From the NCBI RefSeq assembly GCF_019703515.2, contig NC_059349.1, positions 22,106,744 through 22,170,743 of the forward strand: DNA of 64,000 nucleotides, written 5' to 3'. The position numbers and the translations under genes are program-made. The notes under the pieces were generated by a model. The model was not told where the DNA came from, searched no databases, and saw only the letters and a program-made list of their open reading frames with translations. The DNA is from Myxocyprinus asiaticus (taxonomy: Eukaryota; Chordata; Actinopteri; Cypriniformes; Catostomidae). Below, piece after piece: positions 1 through 11,935 of this stretch (positions are counted from its first letter, which is position 1; every line of letters begins with the position of its first letter).

Positions 1-545
1 CTCCAAAAAGCACATAAAGACTGCATAAAAGTAATCCATATGACTCCAGTAGTTAAATCCATATCTTCAGAAGTGATATGATAGGTGTGAGTGAGAAAAA
101 GATCAATATTTGTCATTTTTTGCTAGACAATCAACCCCCTGCCCAGCATGGGGCAATATGCAGAGAAGAATGTGAATCACCAAATTACTAGAAAAGTTTC
201 CAAACCTCTCTTCTTATTGACAAATTCATCCAGATCTGAAAAGAGCCCTTAAAGCAATAGTTTACCCAAAAATTAAAATTCTCTCATCATTTACTCACCC
301 TCATGCCATCACAGATGTGTATCACTTTCTTTTATCTGCTGAACACAAATTAAGATTTTTAGAAGTTCTCAGCTCTTTTGGTCCATAAAATGCAAGTGAG
401 TGGGTGCCAACATTTTAAAGCTAAAAAAAAATCAAATAAGTCAGCATAAAAGTAATCCATAAGACTCCAGTGGTTATATCAATATCTTCAGAAGCAATGT
501 GATATGAGAATGTGTGGATGAGAAACAGATCATTACAGTGAAAAC
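1..545. repeat. Interspersed non-autonomous repeat, two overlapping copies
   Basis: Bases 1-115 and 421-540 are diverged copies of the same sequence (both contain taatccat.agactccagt and atatcttcagaag). Bases 245-425 hold a stretch reading 'ctctcatcatttactcaccc', which I recognise as part of a very common cyprinid interspersed repeat. No coding capacity is visible. The same family recurs around 51111-52330 inside olfm3 intron 2. The family name and class are not assigned. Confidence 0.6.
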
Positions 546-1879
546 ATGAAAATGTCCCACAGGGACATTATATATAATGCTGAAATAAAAACCAGCTTTC
601 ACTCCTGCGATGTTTTATTTCATGCTGAATGCATTAAATTACTTTTTGACAAATCATTACTTGATTAACATAATAACATATAGAGAGGCAATACATACAG
701 ATATATTTTAAAATGTATTCTTTATATTATACAGAATTTTGCCATTAAGCTGAAGAATTCTTTATTTACTAAATAATTCACTGAGGTGATATTATTTTAA
801 CTCGGGAGACTGCACACAGTGGAAATTATAATTCTGTGGATGATTTAAATATATGGTTATAACATGTAGGTTATGATAATTTGGTCGGATGAGGGCGCTA
901 TGCGCCCAGAAACGCTACCCATCTTGTACTGGAGTTTAAAGATACTAAAGAATAACAAATGAATACAATAATGTACATTTGATCAAATGTGTTTACTCCT
1001 TATATTAACATATATATTAGAAATGACAAACAGAATGAAGATTTATTGCATTAATATATTATATATTAAGAATAACAAGTAGCACCCAAGTATTTTAAGT
1101 TCATATGTGAAGTTGTTTCTGCGACAGCCCCAGAGCTCCGACGCTCGGTGTATACGTCAGCATCCGAATTCACTCACTCATTTCGTTCACTCACTGCCAT
1201 TCACTATATAGGAAATAGTGAACGAGTGAACGATTTCGGACACGGTCACTCTCTTCGCCATACGATCGCCTCGCGCCCGCACATCTCTCAAGAGTGCCTC
1301 GTGCCCCTAGCTTTGCACGTGCAGAAATGCTGTCTGTTTGCGCTCCAGCTGTCAATCACACGAATGGCAGATCAAAAGGCATTTACACTTAACTTTGATG
1401 TTTAAATGGATTTATATAGTTAATCAGCCTGAAGTAGCTGCGATAGTTTCCAGTAAATGTGTAAATACTGCTCATGTCATACAGGACACGGGACATAGCG
1501 CACATATATGTTGCTGCACTGATTTAAAAATGTATACTTAAAAACTAATGTCATAAGAGCCCAGTTACAGAATCACCCTGAAAATGACCATCGCATTACA
1601 CAGAAAAGCCCATGTTAGCATTACAGCCACAACTTACCTCGATGTGCTGCCTTAAGTTGAAGCTGAGATTTTCATCTTGAATTATCAGCTTGTCTTGGTT
1701 TTAAATGAAGGCTTTGCTTGATGAAACTATAATTTTTTCACTGTGCAGAGTGAAGAAAGTGTTTCACTTTGAAGAGCTTGATGCTGCAGCAGTGATAGAC
1801 TCGGATTGAGTGACAGTCTGTGACAGCGCGTGCAGCTGTGTGAACTTCCTATTCAATAATCTCTCAATAAATTACACAT
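546..1879. other. Intergenic, nothing recognised
   Basis: AT-rich sequence with a short CG-containing patch at 1130-1330. Short open frames here (85 and 67 codons) show no recognisable domain and overlap one another. I see no RNA gene, clear promoter or transposon end. Confidence 0.5.
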
Positions 1880-2081
1880 GAACTAAAATGAAACCCAGTA
1901 AAGTAACGACAGAAATGCTGCCATTATAAAGAAGTAAAAGTACATTTTTTTCATTATAAATGTACTTGAGTAAGAGTAAAAAGTACTCACTTTTAAACCC
2001 ACTCTAAAAGTAAAAATTGTTCCAAAACGTTACTCAAGTAAATGTAATGAAGTAAATGTAGTGCATTACTACCCACCTCTG
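1880..2081 (-). mobile_element. hAT-like element terminus
   Basis: The segment ends in ttactacccacctctg. Read in reverse this is a cagaggtgg-type terminus typical of fish hAT-like repeats, preceded by alternating tactcaagtaaatgta-type sequence. Only one end is present. It abuts Tc1 sequence exactly at 2081/2082, so one element interrupted or truncated the other. Confidence 0.5.
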
Positions 2082-2297
2082 CTTCTGACCCACTGGGAAT
2101 GTGATGAAAGAAATAAAAGCTGAAATAAATCATTCTTTCTATTATTATTCTGACATTTCGTATTTTTTAAATAAAGTAGTGATCTTAACTGACCTAAGAC
2201 ATGGAATGTTTTCTATGATTAAATGTCAGGAATTGTGAAAAACTGAGTTTAAATGTATTTGACTAAAGTGTATGTAAACTTCTGACTTCAACTGTAA
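2082..2297 (+). mobile_element. Tc1-like (Sleeping Beauty/Tdr1 type) 3' end fragment
   Basis: The sequence from cttctgacccactgggaatg to gtaaacttctgacttcaact matches what I know of the right-hand untranslated region and terminal repeat of salmonid/cyprinid Tc1 elements of the Sleeping Beauty group. The transposase and left end are absent. The outer end lies at about 2296. The assignment rests on memory of the family, not on an alignment. Confidence 0.75.
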
Positions 2298-2836
2298 TTA
2301 TATTGTGTAAAGTCCAAGTGATATTCAATATAGTCATCAAAAAGTGATATGATCACATTGCTATGAAATGTTTAAATTGATACAGAATTCTAAAGGATGC
2401 TGTTCACTGTATGTGATTTTTACAGCTTGCTCAATTAACTTAGTTAAAATGAGCTAATTCTTAACTTTTGGTTTCAACTTGATTTCATTGTGTTCAGTCC
2501 ATTTATGTTTACTTACTCCGTTTGTGTTAGGACTATGTGAATAATATTTGTTGCATCAATGTATTTCTAAAACCGGGCAGGGATTTCCAATTCCAACCAT
2601 GCTTTGTATGGGATTGGATTGGGCTAATAAATGTAAAATAAAGTGTTATTTTAATGTATTTCAATGCTAAATGAAACAAATAGGAGACTTGTTAATGTTT
2701 AATGTTCTGTTATGTTGGGATTTAGAGGAGTTTCAATCATGTTTAATTTTTTTTGGAGGTTACCATTGTGGAGAAGAGTGGAGCTAAGAATGGTTGGGTA
2801 CATTGCTGACAAATCAGAGTATTGTTTTTTACATAT

Positions 2837-3120
<284 letters not shown>

Positions 3121-3124
3121 TTCC

Positions 3125-3190
3125 GTTTTGGGGAGTAACGGAATACATGTAACAGGATTACGTATTTAAAATACAAAATATAAGTATGTC
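3125..3190 (+). mobile_element. Fragment of the 840-bp hAT-like MITE family
   Basis: The stretch ggggagtaacggaatacatg and the following 40 bases match the end of the elements at 5442-6288 and 15503-16342. Only about 65 bases are present, joined directly to the SINE tail. Confidence 0.65.
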
Positions 3191-3636
3191 ATGAACTCAA
3201 GGACTTCCTCCACTCACCACCATAGGTCTCTCTCACCCGAGTTCTGAGAGCTTCAGGAACTATACTTCCCAGCATGGCTACCTGGACTAAATACTCCCAC
3301 ACCTGTTCCCAGTTCTGATGACTATTTAAGCACTACACTAACTCAGCTCTTTGTGAAGTCTTGTTTTGCCTAGCTGACATTTCTGAGTGTTTATACTGTT
3401 GTTACTGCCTGCCTGTGTTTGACTCCTGCCTGTGTTTGACTCCTGCCTGTTTACCCACCGTTTGATTCTCTGCTGTCTGCCTTTGATTACATCTGTTTAC
3501 CTGGATTTCTACTTTGATTGTTTGCTGCCTGCCCTGAACCTCGCCTGTTTATGACCATGTCTCTGATCTGTCTACGCTGTTCCATTGTTGGAGATTTACC
3601 GTGCCTGTCTATGATTTGCACACTAATAAACCACAC
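3191..3636 (+). mobile_element. Putative Ty3/gypsy LTR remnant and leader
   Basis: This stretch lies directly upstream of a gypsy-type gag. It contains short repeats of a gcctgtgtttgactcct unit at about 3410-3450. No second LTR copy exists in the window, so the boundaries and LTR status are inferred from position only. Confidence 0.4.
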
Positions 3637-4640
3637 ATGGATCTAATCCTCAGTTCTTCGGAGTCTGTGTTACAGAAGACTTCGCCAACTACAGATCCAG
3701 CGGCGCTCCTTCAATTGTTTACTGAGGTTTCCGCTCAAGCAAATGTGTTGGTGGTTCATCAGCAACAACTCACCCGGCTGACTACTTTAACAGAGGAATT
3801 AGTAAAGGCTTTACAAAACCTCCACATTCCAGCTCCGGAACAACCACCACAGGCATCTCAACCCACTCCGGTAATTAACCCTTCCTCTCTGAAAACACCT
3901 TCACTACCAACCCACGACTTGCTTTCCTGGAAAAGTTTAATGGAACATCATCTAAGTGCAAGGGATTTTTGATGCAGTGTTCGATGTTTGTGAAGCAACA
4001 ACCCACGATATAACCCACTGAGGACAGTCGCCTCTCTTTTGTTTGCTCCTTGTTGATTGGAAGGGCTCTGGACTGGGCTACCGCCATATGGTCTAACGAA
4101 GGGGCAAGGTTCACCACTTTCAATAATTTCCTCCAGTGCTTCCGAGAAGTGCTCGAGCACCCCAAGGGAGGAAGGAACGCTGGTGAACTGTTACTTTTAC
4201 TCCGTCAGGGGAAAGACACCGCTGCCGAGTTTGCGATTTCATTTCGCTCTCTCGCCACTCAGACAGTGTGGGTAGAGGACACACTGAAACTACTGTGCTG
4301 AAGAGGACTCAACCCGGAGCTTCAATCTGAGCTGGCATGCTGCAATGAGGGGAAAACCCTGGACCAGTTTTTTGATCTTGCCATTCGCCTAGATAATCTC
4401 ATCCGCTCACAAAGACCAGTCTATTCCCCACCTGTCACCTCACAGACCACATTCAGCACAGGTGAAACAGAATCCATGTAGATCGGGCAAGCTCATCTGA
4501 TGATGGAGGAGAGAGAACGCCACATTAAGCAACGTCTGTGTTTGTATTGCGGTCAGGCCGGATATCTACGAGCTAACTGTCCATCACGGCCAACCCAATC
4601 ATCTAAACCGGTGGTGAGTAACGTCATGACTCCTGTTCTC
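3637..4640 (+). pseudogene. Ty3/gypsy gag, decayed
   Basis: The likely start is the ATG at 3637. The frame encodes a Gln/Pro-rich N-terminus and then stops at 3970. Gag-like sequence continues in another frame, with a region resembling the capsid of fish gypsy elements (GRALDWATAIW at about 4062). There are further in-frame stops, for example the TGA at 4299. A nucleocapsid-like zinc knuckle at about 4532-4582 reads C-X2-C-X4-Y-X4-C, so the usual His is Tyr. At least one frameshift and several stops make it non-functional. It is followed closely by a retroviral-type protease region, as expected for gag-pol order. Capsid and knuckle resemblance is seen directly; family membership is inferred. 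Confidence 0.7.
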
Positions 4641-4656
4641 CTCTTCCCATATTAAG

Positions 4657-5181
4657 GTGCCTGTCACTATAACAGGTTTTCAGAATATTATCACTACTCA
4701 AGCCATGATCGATTCTGGTGCTGCAGGCAGTTTTGTTGATAAAGGGTTAGCCAAGAGGTTCGAGATGCCACTAATCCGCTGTGACTCTCCTTTGGCAGTG
4801 GCAGTGTTAGATGGACGCCCTCTGGGGCCCGGCCACATTCATCACACCACTACAGACATCACTCTCCAAGTTGGCACGATTCACACAGAGAGGACACACC
4901 TCTACGTCATTCAGTCGCCACTCAACCCTGTAATATTTGGATTACCGTGGCTTCAACAACACATCTCTTGGCGTGAGGGGCAAATTTCCCAGTGGGATGC
5001 AACCTGTTTCTCCAGCTGCCTTAAGCCCATTTCACCTGTTTCCATCGGAACCACTACTGTCACGGAGGACTTCACATCAGAGCTCAACCTAAGGATGTGT
5101 TTCTTTCTAGGACTTCTGTCTGCTTGTTTACATCCATCGTCTTCAGTCAGTTATTTAAATACTGACAAACAGCCGATTTAA
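4657..5181 (+). pseudogene. Ty3/gypsy aspartic protease region, truncated pol
   Basis: An open frame of 174 codons contains the aspartic-protease signature IDSGAAGSFVD, with the catalytic Asp codon at 4711-4713, and a downstream FGLPWL segment resembling the second conserved block. This is the pepsin-like protease that opens gypsy pol. Resemblance to pol stops at about 5090. The remaining codons look like unrelated sequence, and no RT, RNase H or integrase follows, so the element is truncated. It lies in the same orientation as the gag remnant immediately upstream. Confidence 0.75.
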
Positions 5182-5441
5182 GACGCTTTTTTTTTTGATG
5201 GATATGAATCTGGTAGATCGAATTCCTCTGTTATATTTTGGAATTTGTGTGTTTAAGCTTCAGTTTAACATGAATTGAAAGTTCACGTTCAGTCTGCGAC
5301 ACCTGACCATTAAAGCACCATGCCAACAGCTTCAGTATCACCCATGCACGAGAGTTTTCACATTTAGGCTTAAAAAATCTCATAAAAACTCTTTTATATT
5401 ATATATTTATACATTATATATAATATTTTGCCACGTGTAAA

Positions 5442-6288
5442 CAGGGTTGGGAGGGTTACTTTTGAAATGTATTCCACTACAGATTACAGAATACATGTTG
5501 TAAAATGTAATTTGTAATGTATTGTTAGATTACTCAAGGTCAGTAACATATTCTAAATACTTTGGATTACTTCTTCAGCATTGGTAGATTTCTTCAATTG
5601 TTTTGACTATAAAAACTCTGCCAGTACAGTAAGACAAAATACACATGTTAAAAATACATTCTCTGAAAAACATAAATATCTTATGCAGTGTTGTTTCTAA
5701 AACAAGATAAATCTAACTGATCTTATTTTAAGGATTTTTAGATAGTTTTACAGGAAAACAATACAAAAGTTATACGATTTTTGCCCTAATATCAAAGGTC
5801 TTACCAAAAAAAAAAAAAAAAGACATTATGATCACACGTGAATTTTCTTGATTAAAAAAATATGATTGTGCCTGGTAACATGTGCATGTAAAATGGCTAG
5901 AAATCGCATTTTAGCTTAGCGTAAATCTGACAATTTACACAAGGTTTATTTCTATTTCTTCTGCTCCAAACTTACTTCAAATTTAATTCTCTGTCTGCTC
6001 GTATGAATGTAACACATCATAACAAAGTGTTTCACTGCTGTTCAAATGCACTTTGTATCGCATCATTTATATGTATAAATGTTTTCCATCTGAAAGGACT
6101 AAATATTAAATGAAATAAATGACAATAAAATGCAAATTAATCTCTTCAGTAATCAAAATACTTTTTTAATGTAACTGTATTCTAAATACCAATGATTTAA
6201 ATTGTAACTGTAGTGGAATACAGTTACTTATATTTTGTATTTTAAATATGTATTCCCGTTACATGTATTCCGTTACTCCCCAACCCTG
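5442..6288 (+). mobile_element. hAT-like non-autonomous element, copy 1 (847 bp)
   Basis: It begins cagggttggg and ends with the complement ccccaaccctg. The flanks are cgtgtaaa (5434-5441) and cgtgtaat (6289-6296), an 8-bp target duplication with one mismatch, which is the hAT hallmark. There is no open frame of note inside. The copy at 15503-16342 is the same sequence in inverted orientation. Confidence 0.8.
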
Positions 6289-6299
6289 CGTGTAATTAA

Positions 6300-6832
6300 A
6301 GCATTTCACAGTTTTTAACTCTTGATTCAAAATTCTTACGGTTAAATTAACCGTGATATTTTTAATTGCGGTTAATAGTAAAACCGTATAATCCCGTCAT
6401 TCCTAATTCAATGCATACTCTTAAATATTTGTACACTGTATCATATCAAACATTTAGAAAATGCATTAGGGTTAATGTTTCATAAACAATTTACCCTTTC
6501 AGAAAATTACAATTCTTACCTGCTCATCTGAAATGCCTGTCTGCTTTCCTCACCATGAAAAACAACTGATCATTTCTATAGACACCTTTAACATATCCAC
6601 TGACTCCACATATGACTCATGTGATGTATTTCATGTTTTCTAAATTCATACGAAAGTTTTGTGTGGGTAACAGACCTACAGACCTAAATTGCAAGTTGAC
6701 AGCCACAGACAGTCTTGGGTGTTTTATTCCTGCAGGGGGCGCTTGACCCTTCAAAACCGAATCTTCCCTTCATCTGCATTTAAATCTAAGAATGCTTTAT
6801 ATCCATTTGGAGACATTTTACACTGGATAGAT
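6300..6832. other. Intergenic, possible old repeat
   Basis: Contains cggttaaattaaccg and a 'gcggttaatagtaaaaccg' stretch at about 6330-6390, which resembles old interspersed repeats but is not classifiable. No gene is visible. Confidence 0.4.
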
Positions 6833-6945
6833 CTTTTTTGACTTCACTCTGTCTGTCACTACGGTCTAAATAGGATGGTAACCTTCGTTCCGCCTTTCCT
6901 CGAGATCTTATGTAAACAAAGTCATGCCCATGACCCCGGAGGTAC
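6833..6945 (+). repeat. DIRS left inverted terminal repeat
   Basis: The sequence cactacggtctaaataggat and the following 60 bases are the reverse complement of 13356-13436 (about 85% by eye). The outermost 45 or so bases (6833-6862) are not shared with the right end. They do match the complement of the first half of the internal region at 13163-13211, as expected for DIRS elements. Confidence 0.75.
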
Positions 6946-6973
6946 TTTATATATATATATATATATATATATA

Positions 6974-8219
6974 CACTATATTGCCAAAAGTATTCGCTCA
7001 TCTGCCTTTAGACGCATATGAACTTAAGTGACATCCCATTCTTAATCCATAGGGTTTAATATGACGTTGGCCCACCCTTTGCAGCTATAACAGCATCAAC
7101 TCTTCTGGGAAGGCTTTCCACAAGGTTTAGGAGTGTGTTTATGGGAATTTTTGACCATTCTTCCAGAAGCGCATTTGTGAGGTCAGACACTGATGTTGGA
7201 TGAGAAGGCCTGGCTCGCAGTCTTCGCTCTAATTCATCCCAAAGGTGCTCTATCGGGTTGAGGTCAGGACTCTGTGCAGGCCAGTCAAGTTCTTCCACAC
7301 CAAACTCGCTCATCCATGTCTTTATGGACCTTGCTTTGTGCACTGGTGCGCAGTCATGTTGGAACAGGAAGGGGCCACTTCCCAAACTGTTCCCACAAAG
7401 TTGGGAGCATGGAATTGTCCAAAATCTCTTGGTATGCTGAAGCATTCAGAGTTCCTTTCACTGGAACTAAGGGGCCAAGCCCAGCTCCTGAAAAACAACC
7501 CCACACCATAATCCCCCCTCCACCAAACTTCACAGTTGGCACAATGCAGTCAGACAAGTACCGTTCTCCTGACAACCGCCAAACCCAGACTCGTCCATCA
7601 GATTGCCAGATGGAGAAGCTTGATTCGTCACTCCAGAGAACGCGTCTCCACTGCTCTAGAGTCCAGTGGCGGCGTGCTTTACACCACTGCATCCGATGCT
7701 TTGCATTGCACTTGGTGATGTATGGCTTGGATGCAGCTGCTTGGCCATGGAAACCCATTCCATGAAGCTCTCTATACACTGTTCTTGAGCTAATCTGAAG
7801 GCCACATGAACTTTGGAGGTCTGTAGCGATTGACTCTGCAGAAAGTTGGCGACCTCTGCGCACTATGCGCCTCAGCATCCGCTGACCCCGCTCTGTCATT
7901 TTACGTGGCCTACCACTTCGTGGCTGAGTTGCTGTCATTCCCAATCGCTTCCACTTTGTTATAATACCACTGACAGTTGACTGTGGAATATTTAGTAGCG
8001 AGGAAATTTCATGACTGGACTTGTTGCACAGGTGGCATCCAATCACAGTACCACGCTGGAATTCACTGAGCTCCTGAGAGCGGCCCATTCTTTCACAAAT
8101 GTTTGTAGAAGCAGTCTGCATGCCTAGGTGCTTCATTTTATACACCTGTGGCCATGGAAGTGATTGGAATACCTGAATTCAATTATTTGGATGGGTGAGC
8201 GAATACTTTTGGCAATATA

Positions 8220-8222
<3 letters not shown>
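6974..8222 (-). mobile_element. Tc1-like DNA transposon nested in the DIRS element
   Basis: Terminal inverted repeats cactatattgccaaaagt (left, from 6974) and the complement cttttggcaatatagtg (right, to 8222) enclose a - strand transposase gene. The left flank is TA. The right flank lies in TG/TA repeat, so the exact target duplication is blurred. About 1.25 kb, a normal size for Tc1. The insertion lies between the DIRS left repeat and the DIRS leader. Confidence 0.9.
7056..8088 (-). pseudogene. Tc1-like transposase, one frameshift
   Basis: This cut-and-paste DDE transposase would act in the nucleus on the flanking terminal repeats. The likely start is the ATG at 8088 ([10 protein letters not shown]). 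The N-terminal half holds paired helix-turn-helix DNA-binding regions with a GRPRK-type hook between them. The first catalytic Asp is in LWSDES. Near 7380 the frame shifts; the second frame carries QHDCAPVH (second Asp) and NPIEHLWDELE (catalytic Glu), ending AAKGGPTSY at 7056. Apart from the frameshift the protein is close to full family length (about 340 residues), so decay is recent. It is transcribed opposite to the surrounding DIRS genes. Confidence 0.9.
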
Positions 8223-8224
<2 letters not shown>

Positions 8225-8270
<46 letters not shown>

Positions 8271-8284
8271 TATATACATATACT

Positions 8285-8357
<73 letters not shown>

Positions 8358-8366
8358 CATACATAC

Positions 8367-8461
<95 letters not shown>

Positions 8462-8466
8462 CATAC

Positions 8467-8513
<47 letters not shown>

Positions 8514-8522
8514 TATATATAT
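8225..8522. repeat. (TA)n microsatellite with TACA interruptions
   Basis: About 300 bases of almost pure TA with interspersed tacatacataaata motifs repeated at about 8357, 8457 and 8463. It abuts the Tc1 right end, and a shorter TA run (6949-6973) abuts the left end. The Tc1 probably inserted into a TA repeat that then expanded. Tyr-Ile open frames here are artefacts. Confidence 0.95.
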
Positions 8523-8682
8523 AAGCTACCATTGCAATGTTTGCTGTATTACCATAAGCTAGTTATAGTATACTAGCTATTCACTGTTGGTGGTAATTTC
8601 TGTTTTCTTTTGGAGTATCCACCAGCAAAAATACAGTGATTTACTTCATTGCAAAGTTTGGAAAGTATTATAGCCCTACTGT

Positions 8683-8910
8683 GCCCTATATCACTGTTTG
8701 CAGTAGATTGGGTTTGATACAGGACTGCTAAGTACGTTCGCGTACTGGTGCGGTCCATTGTCCCGGGGTGGGACAATTTTATCCTTTACCACTGTTCGCA
8801 GTTAGTGGGGTTTGATGTAGGCCTGCTAGGTACATTCGCTTACTGATACAGGTCAATTTGTTTGTTTGTTTGATTTAATTGACCCTTTACGGCAGTTTGC
8901 AGTCGGTGGA
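8683..8910 (+). repeat. DIRS leader: about 98-bp tandem repeat, 2.3 copies
   Basis: Diverged copies begin at about 8685 (cctatatcactgtttgcagt), 8783 (cctttaccactgttcgcagt) and 8884 (cctttacggcagtttgcagt). Each full copy includes a tgctaagtacgttcgcgtac-type core. They sit just ahead of the gag start. The role is unknown; a promoter or RNA-structure function is speculation. Confidence 0.65.
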
Positions 8911-8928
8911 CTTGTTTGCGGGGACATC

Positions 8929-10438
8929 ATGGCTTCTCCATGTTGCCGGTTTTGCCAATCAGCAATGGATCCCTGTGATGGACATCGAGAATGCCCCTTA
9001 TGCCTGGGGATTGTTCACTTAAAGGAGGACGTGGATAATCCCTGCAATGCAGCTTGTGACCTGCCTAGGGAGGAGCGACTATGCCGTGCTACCAGGGTTC
9101 ACAGCTCTGTGCCTGAGCATGGTAGGAAGAGAGAGAGATCTCTAGACAGGACTGGTGATAAGCGATCTAGCAAGCACACGCATGATCATCGTCATGAATC
9201 CACTCACAGGTCAAACCGTAAGAGTGTGCATGAAGTGACTAAGTGTCCGTCTCCTGCTCCACCAGCGGAAGGGGGCAGTGCAGATGTGCAAATTCAGATT
9301 CTGACTGCTTTGCCAAACTTATCACAGAGGATGGACAGATTTGAGGCTCACCATTCCTCCTCCTCCACATCCCTGCCCCCCAGCCAGGGATGTGCTCCTC
9401 TGCTGGTGCCTCAGCGCCATCTTGTAGAAGATGACACAGATGAGGTTGAGCCATCAGAAAGGGAGAGCCATCGGGAAGATTCCCATTCAGATAATACGGA
9501 GGTGGATGAGGAATCGACAAAAGTGGAAGAATTTTATGCAAATACTCTTATTAATAGAGTATTTAGCGCAGCCAAGATTGTTGGTTTACAACCACTCGTG
9601 TCTGAACCAGTTCCTATGGGAGGTGTCTGGGAGGGCATATCTCAGACTAATACCCCACCTTCCATTCCGGTGGCAGATGATTACATTCCCATGCTGAGAA
9701 CAGCATGGAAGAAACCATCTCAAAAGCCCCAATTTAATGCAGGCTGTAGATGATTAGCCAATGCCCATTACACAGTAGAAACCGGTCTTGGGGATATGCC
9801 ACCGGTAGAGCAGTCAATAGCATCATGGACAGCCCTGGGGCCAGCCCGTGTATCTGCTAATCCTCACTGTCCTGGTAAGGAGTGTGCAAAACTGACCAAA
9901 AGATCTCACATTTTTTTAATGCTGCTGCACATGCGGCTGGTATGGGAAATGTTTTGGCTATCCTACTGGCAGCCTTTTGGAAAACAATGGGTGCAGAGGA
10001 TCAGGATTCCAAAACTCTTATTGATTCAGCTTTGGCAGCTCACTCTAAACTGACACATGATGTAGGGGAGAGTATGTCATCAGCTGTCTTATGTCGCAGG
10101 CAAATATGGCTGGCACAGATTCCTTTGCCAGATGCCATAAGGAATGAACTGATGAATTTGCCAGTAATGCCTGGTCAAGTCTTTCATCCAGATTCTCAGG
10201 ATGTGCTGGATAGGGCTGAGCGCTCCATTAAATCGAGAGAAACTGTCCAACGGGCTTGTTGTAAACCAACCCAGGCCTTCAGACAAAGGTCTAGAGTACC
10301 TCAAAAGCCACAGCATTCTACTTGGTCTAGGCATGTGAGTGGTGGTCCTGCTGGTGTTCAGGAGCAGAGTTTTTGTACCCACAGTCAAAATCCCACCACA
10401 CATTCACAGAGGAGACCTCAGTCCCGAGGGGGAGGATA
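8929..10438 (+). pseudogene. DIRS gag-like protein
   Basis: I chose the ATG at 8929 because the resulting N-terminus (CCRFCQ ... HRECPLCL) is the Cys-rich zinc-finger-like start seen in vertebrate DIRS gag proteins; the open frame itself begins 63 bases upstream. A Ser/His-rich linker and a conserved C-terminal half follow. The frame stops at 9753 after 295 codons. Gag-like sequence continues in another frame from about 9880 to the stop at 10439 (DQKISHFFNAAAHAAGMG onward). At least one frameshift is therefore needed. The product would package DIRS RNA; this is inferred from the family. Confidence 0.75.
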
Positions 10439-10457
10439 ACAGAGGAAGGAGGCTGTA

Positions 10458-11935
10458 TTGATGGAGGAAGTGCAAGGTCTGCCAAAAAAAGGAGCTATTG
10501 CTGAGGTGCCTCCCAGCGCACAGCAAACTGGGTTTTACTCAACCTACTTCATAGTTCCAAAAAAAGATGGAGGTTATGGGCCTATTCTCGACCTCAAGCA
10601 TCTCAACAAATACCTAAAAGTACTCCCTTTCAAAATGATTCACACAAAGACCGTAATGCAGTCCATAAGTGCAGGAGAGTGGTTTACATCCCTTGACTTA
10701 AAAGATGCATATTTCCACATCCCGATTTGTCCAGAACACAGGCCTTTTCTTCGCTTTGCTTTCCAAAGCCAAGTTTTCCAATTTCAGGTTCTACCATTCG
10801 GCCTGTCCCTGGCACCGAGGGTCTTTACTCGGGTGGTCTTGGCGGCCTTAGCCCCCCTTCATTTACTAGGTATCAAAATCCTGCCATATCTGGATGATTG
10901 GTTAATCTGCGCCCCTTCTCGAGATCAAGTGGTACTGAACACAGAGAAGGTACTGGCCCATGTTCAGTCTCTGGGGTTTACAGTGAACTGGAAGAAGAGC
11001 AGTCTCCAGCCTTGTCAGCAAATAATCTTTCTTGGACTCCACTTCTATTCTGTGACAATGAATGCATGTCTCACTCCTCAGAGGGTAGACAAGTTGGAGA
11101 GGGCATTAAGACACTTTCAGCCAAGGAAACTGGTGACTACTCACAAGGTTCAGAAACTGCTGGGATTGATAACAGCAGCATCAGTGGTGATTCCCTTGGG
11201 ACTGCTGAAGGCATGTCCCATACAGCGTTGGTTCAATTTGTTTCATCTCCACCCAAAAAAGGACAAAGGGGTGAGGTTGCAGGTGACACAGTCCTGCATA
11301 TGGGCCCTGCTCCCCTGGAGAGACAGGGACTTCCTTTTGAGAGGAACCCCACTGGGAAATCTTCCTCACAGAAGATCAGTGATCACTGCGGATGCATCAC
11401 TGACAGGTTGGGGAGCAGTCTGGGAAGGCAGATCAGTAAGGGGCACGTGGAAGCCCCCTTGGTTATCAGAACATATAAATGTACTAGAACTGAGGACCGT
11501 GCATCTTGCTCTCAAGGGGCTGTTACCATTCATACACCACAAGCATGTACTGGTGAGAATGGACAGCACCTCGGCAGTGTACCATATAAATCACCAGGGG
11601 GGGAACAAGGTTATTACGCTGTCTCCAAATGGCGAAAGAACTACTAACATGGGCATGGCCCGAGAACCTTTCACAACCCAGGTGTAGCAAACAGAGCAGC
11701 TGACGTTTTGTCCAGGACAGGGCCTCTCCCAGGTGAGTGGCGATTACACCCGGAGGTAGTGGCCCAAATTTGGGCCCGATATGGGGTAGCCCAGGCCGAT
11801 CTCTTTGCATCCAGGGAAACAACTCATTGCCAGGAGTGGTACTCCCTCATGATACAGAGGGGCAGCTTAGGCCTAAGATGCTCTGTCACAAGAATGGCCG
11901 ACAGGGTTGTTGTATGCTTTCCCCCTTTCCTCTGA
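10458..11935 (+). pseudogene. DIRS reverse transcriptase and RNase H
   Basis: A 409-codon frame carries the reverse-transcriptase blocks in order: PKKDGGYGPILDL, SLDLKDAYFHIPI (first catalytic Asp), LPFGLSLAPRVFT, and PYLDDWLI (the YxDD-type catalytic pair) at about 10890. RNase H follows, with TADASLTGWGA and a VRMDSTSAVYHIN segment. At about 11640-11690 the frame shifts; the end of RNase H (AADVLSR) and a DIRS linker (LFASRETTHC) continue in a second frame to 11935. RT and RNase H motifs look intact up to that point. It follows gag by only a few bases and precedes the tyrosine recombinase, the standard DIRS pol order. Confidence 0.9.

Noticed and set aside
8133..8510. Four Tyr-Ile repeat open frames
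   Set aside because: Artefacts of the (TA)n microsatellite, which lacks stops in some frames.
10898..11647. 249-codon frame overlapping the DIRS RT
   Set aside because: Shadow frame: the RT and RNase H motifs lie in the other frame, and this one has no recognisable domain.
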